The translations under genes were made by a program, and so were the position numbers. A stretch of 7,817 nt of DNA from contig JAFCFQ010000013.1 of NCBI GenBank assembly GCA_017608545.1, positions 1 through 7,817 of the forward strand, written 5' to 3'. The notes below the pieces were generated by a model. It was not told the origin of the DNA. It saw only the letters and a program-made list of their open reading frames with translations, and made no database searches. Shown piece after piece: positions 5,591-7,817 of this stretch. Position 1 is the stretch's first letter, and every line of letters begins with the position of its first letter. This stretch comes from Candidatus Aenigmatarchaeota archaeon. GTDB lineage: Archaea; Aenigmatarchaeota; Aenigmatarchaeia; Aenigmatarchaeales; Aenigmatarchaeaceae.

Positions 5591-5704
5591 ATGAAACTAA
5601 GATGTCCAGAATGTGGTTCAACAAAGATTGCAAAGAGTATGGGAGAAGTAGTTTGCAGAAAATGTGGCCTTGTAATCGAAGAAAATATGGTTGTGTGCTA
5701 TTAA
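5591..5704 (+). CDS. Minimal stand-alone TFIIB-type zinc ribbon protein (37 residues)
   Basis: This very short ORF starts MKLRCPECGSTKIAKSMGE and ends LVIEENMVVCY. Two CxxC pairs, Cys5/Cys8 and Cys22/Cys25, are spaced 13 apart. CPECGSTK and VVCRKCGLVIEEN match the N-terminal zinc ribbon of archaeal TFB (TFIIB), where it contacts RNA polymerase. In TFB a B-reader linker and cyclin folds follow; here the protein stops after the ribbon, and no cyclin-fold coding sequence follows in the 33 nt before hisS ends. The gap between the Cys pairs is about two residues shorter than I recall for canonical TFB. An extra Cys lies near the C-terminus (residue 36). It has a convincing promoter, probably leaderless, and is the only plus-strand gene. 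It could compete with TFB for polymerase, be a general zinc-ribbon adaptor, or be a remnant of a duplicated tfb gene. Coding status is likely; role is inferred. Confidence 0.75.
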   Translation: MKLRCPECGSTKIAKSMGEVVCRKCGLVIEENMVVCY

Positions 5705-5712
5705 AATAAAAA
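5703..5712 (-). terminator. Oligo-T terminator after hisS
   Basis: The minus strand reads TTTTTATTTT beginning 25 nt past the hisS stop codon. Archaeal transcription commonly ends at such T-runs without a hairpin. It overlaps the stop codon of the convergent zinc-ribbon gene. Confidence 0.45.
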
Positions 5713-5721
5713 TAATTTAAC

Positions 5722-5726
5722 TTTTT
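5722..5726 (+). terminator. Oligo-T terminator after the mini zinc-ribbon gene
   Basis: A run of five T residues lies 17 nt after the TAA stop of the zinc-ribbon ORF, in the short convergent gap with hisS. It fits an archaeal oligo-T terminator, though the run is short. Confidence 0.4.
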
Positions 5727-5736
5727 CTACGTCTTA

Positions 5737-7008
5737 TTATGTAAAATCAAATTTTGCAATGTCTTCAAGTTTTAATAAAATTTCTTCACCTGTCTCCATT
5801 CTTCTTAATTTAACACAGTTTTTTTCTAATTCTTTTTCTCCAACAATTATAACATTCGGAATCTCTAAAGAGTTAGCATATTCTAATTGTTTTGATAAAG
5901 ATCTTGACCTTAAATCATAATCAGCTGAAATTAAATTGCTTCTTAATAATTGAACTATTTCTAAAACATTATCTCTTACTTTTTCGTTTACAGAAGCTAT
6001 AAAAACTTTAACATTTGATTTTTTTGATTTAATCATTTTCCTCTCCTTCATAACTTCTATAATTCTTTCTATACCGAAACTAATACCTGTTGCAGGAATA
6101 TCTTTTCCTGAAAATAAACCTATCATTTTATCATATCTTCCCCCGCCTGCAATGCTTCCTATTCCCTTTTCAGCAAAAACTTCAAAAATTGGTCCTGTGT
6201 AGTAATCCAAACCTCTTGCTAAACTTAAATCGATTTTGAATTTTGGTTCAACTTTCATTTTTTCAAGATAAGAAATGATTTGTCTTAATTCATCTATTCC
6301 TTCTGTTTTTATTATTTTTTCTATTTTTTCCAAAACAGTTTTTGGTTCGCCTTCAATTTTAATTAGTTCAATTATTTTTTCGATAGAATCTTCAGATATT
6401 TTCATTTCTTTTAACTCTTTTTTTACATTTTCAATTCCAATTTTTTCAAGTTTATCGATTATTCTAAAAACATTCATAACTTTATCATTTTCAACTCCAG
6501 CATATTTTATTAGAGCTTCTAAAATTTTTCTGTTATTTATTCTTACAAAAAATTGCCTAAAACCTAAAGAATTTAAAACTGAAATAGCACATGCTATGAT
6601 TTCTGCATCTGCTAACATACTTTCACTTCCAACAATATCAATATCGGCCTGCAAAAATTCTCTAAATCTACCTTTAGAAATATCTCCATACCTCCAAACT
6701 TTTTCTATTTGATACCTCTTGAATGGTAAATTTAGATTAGGATTAGAAGCTACTACTCTTGCCAAAGGAACTGTTAAATCATATCTCAAACCTATTTTCC
6801 TTCCTCCTTTATCTTCAAAATTGTAAGTCTCATTTAAAATTTCTTCACCACCCGCCCCCTTTGCAGAGAGAACCTCCCAAGATTCTAAAGCAGGAGTTTC
6901 TAATGGTTGAAATCCAAACACTTCAAAAATGGATTTTATTTTTTCTAGCACTTGCTGTCTTAAAATCATTTCTTCAGGCAAAAAATCTCTTGTTCCTTTT
7001 ACTCTCAT
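5737..7008 (-). CDS. hisS: Histidyl-tRNA synthetase
   Basis: This cytoplasmic class II aminoacyl-tRNA synthetase charges tRNA-His with histidine. Length is 423 residues from the preferred start, normal for the family. In order it shows the N-terminal GTRDFLP motif, RYDLTVPLAR (about 75-84), the motif 2 region RYQIEKVWRYGDISKGRFRE with QADIDI after it (about 98-125), a helical insertion (about 160-255), the histidine-specific motif ARGLDYYTGPIFEVF (about 264-278), AGGGRYD (about 287-293), and motif 3 GISFGIERI (about 308-316). The C-terminal anticodon-binding domain follows (about 333-423). I chose the ATG at 7008 because it forms an ATGA overlap with the upstream M20 stop and has AAAGGT at 6-nt spacing. 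An in-frame ATG at 7014 would abut that site and adds only two residues. It is co-transcribed with the M20 gene and ends at an oligo-T run. Confidence 0.98.
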   Translation of the reverse strand: MRVKGTRDFLPEEMILRQQVLEKIKSIFEVFGFQPLETPALESWEVLSAKGAGGEEILNETYNFEDKGGRKIGLRYDLTVPLARVVASNPNLNLPFKRYQIEKVWRYGDISKGRFREFLQADIDIVGSESMLADAEIIACAISVLNSLGFRQFFVRINNRKILEALIKYAGVENDKVMNVFRIIDKLEKIGIENVKKELKEMKISEDSIEKIIELIKIEGEPKTVLEKIEKIIKTEGIDELRQIISYLEKMKVEPKFKIDLSLARGLDYYTGPIFEVFAEKGIGSIAGGGRYDKMIGLFSGKDIPATGISFGIERIIEVMKERKMIKSKKSNVKVFIASVNEKVRDNVLEIVQLLRSNLISADYDLRSRSLSKQLEYANSLEIPNVIIVGEKELEKNCVKLRRMETGEEILLKLEDIAKFDFT

Positions 7009-7817
7009 AAACATACCTTTCTTATTAGTTCTTCATAAATTTTAGTTGCTCTTTTTAAATTCTTAATTGGTATGTATTCATTTGTTACATGAGCTAACTT
7101 TGAAATACCTGGACCAAAACTAAAACAAGGAATACTCATATTTCTATAAAATAATTCAGCTTCTGTATAACCACTTTCGCCAACAAGTTTTGTTTTTGTT
7201 ATAGTTTTTAAAATTTTTATTAACTCTAAATTCTCATTTAACTGCATCGGTAACCTACTTTTACCAAGTTCAATGCCAGCTTTTAATTTTAGTTTCTTTA
7301 GTATTTTCTTTATTTGATTTACAGCTATTTTTGGATTTTCTCCAGGAATGATTCTCCTATCAATTTCTACGTAACAAAAATCTGGAACAACATTAATTTT
7401 AGTCCCACCTTTAATAACTCCAACATTTATTGTTCCACTTCCAAGCAAAGGATTCCTTTTCTTTTTTAATTTTTTCATTAATTTTTTTAATTCTTGTATG
7501 AAATCTGAAGCTTTGTAAATCGCATTGTCTCCCAACTCTGGTTTTGATCCATGAGCAGCTTTACCTTTAAATTTCAATTTTATTTGTACTATTCCTTTTT
7601 GTGCAATTCTAGCTTTAAGATCTGTACATTCCCCTATTATCCCATATTTAATATTTTTGAAAATTCCTTTTCTTTTCTTGATTAAATATTCTGAACCTTT
7701 CATTGAAACTTCTTCATCAGCAACAAACGTTAACAATAATCTTTTTTTGAAATTTTCTTTTGAAAGATTCTTTACAGCAATTAAAATTGATGCCAAACCT
7801 CCCTTCATATCACTTGC
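7005..7817 (-). CDS. M20-family metallohydrolase (ArgE/DapE/ACY1-like), 5' end outside window
   Basis: The frame is open to the right edge: three codons precede the first visible Met and give ASDMKGG, the metal-site signature of M20 enzymes, so the true start lies beyond the window. The visible 270 residues carry that bridging Asp (3), the catalytic and metal-binding Glu pair ADEEVS (35-36), GECTDL with metal Glu63, the lid/dimerisation domain starting at GKAAHGSKPELGDNAI (His89), and the final metal-ligand His243 in a GPG-x(4)-AH-x(2)-NEY motif. These two-zinc enzymes cleave amide bonds, for example N-acetylornithine, N-succinyl-diaminopimelate, LysW-linked lysine or small peptides. Substrate cannot be assigned from this fragment, and no biosynthetic partner is visible. 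Its TGA stop overlaps the hisS ATG, implying translational coupling. The family is clear; the specific substrate is not. Confidence 0.93.
   Translation of the reverse strand, partial: ASDMKGGLASILIAVKNLSKENFKKRLLLTFVADEEVSMKGSEYLIKKRKGIFKNIKYGIIGECTDLKARIAQKGIVQIKLKFKGKAAHGSKPELGDNAIYKASDFIQELKKLMKKLKKKRNPLLGSGTINVGVIKGGTKINVVPDFCYVEIDRRIIPGENPKIAVNQIKKILKKLKLKAGIELGKSRLPMQLNENLELIKILKTITKTKLVGESGYTEAELFYRNMSIPCFSFGPGISKLAHVTNEYIPIKNLKRATKIYEELIRKVCL
7015..7020 (-). promoter_or_regulatory. Ribosome binding site of hisS inside the M20 gene
   Basis: AAAGGT on the minus strand lies 6 nt before the ATG at 7008 and directly abuts the alternative ATG at 7014. The spacing favours the downstream start. 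The site lies within the last codons of the M20 gene, consistent with coupled translation of a bicistronic message. Confidence 0.5.

Noticed and set aside
6275..7010. Two plus-strand ORFs (6275-6712 and 6759-7010) inside hisS
   Set aside because: Both are antisense to well-conserved synthetase sequence. The apparent hydrophobicity comes from complementing Lys/Glu codons, and no promoter or ribosome binding site was seen.

Overview
The window is a strongly AT-rich stretch of archaeal chromosome. Four things point to archaea. A split archaellum/Tad-type membrane platform sits beside a KaiC-family ATPase. The PIN–PilT-like ATPase–KH protein is of a type widespread in archaea. A TFIIB-type zinc ribbon is present. 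Several genes also have a TATA-like box centred about 24-26 nt upstream of the start codon with no Shine-Dalgarno sequence, the pattern of leaderless archaeal mRNAs. The low GC content, short spacers and split platform gene would fit a DPANN-type lineage, but the sequence alone does not prove that placement.

All genes but one lie on the minus strand. Reading in the direction of transcription from the right edge, there is an M20 metallopeptidase/deacylase (5' end cut by the window) overlapping hisS in an ATGA junction. Next is the only plus-strand gene, a 37-residue stand-alone TFIIB-like zinc ribbon that converges on hisS and diverges from the next gene. That gene encodes a 611-residue PIN–ATPase–KH protein, followed by tRNA-Arg(CCU) and a 65-residue protein I do not recognise.

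The left 3.2 kb looks like part of an archaeal type IV pilus/archaellum-like surface or secretion locus. It holds a single-domain KaiC-like ATPase, two consecutive T2SSF (ArlJ/TadC-like) membrane proteins that together correspond to the two halves of one ArlJ, a small pilin-like protein, and a second N-terminally anchored protein that runs off the left edge. No archaellum/pilus motor ATPase of the ArlI/TadA type is visible; if one exists it lies outside the window.

The left genes probably act together: the T2SSF pair as inner-membrane assembly platform, the one-helix proteins as pilin-like or accessory subunits, and the KaiC-like protein as a possible regulator. M20 and hisS are translationally coupled housekeeping or metabolic genes. 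The points most worth following are the minimal TFIIB zinc ribbon, the unknown small ORF downstream of the tRNA, and the KaiC plus split-platform arrangement.
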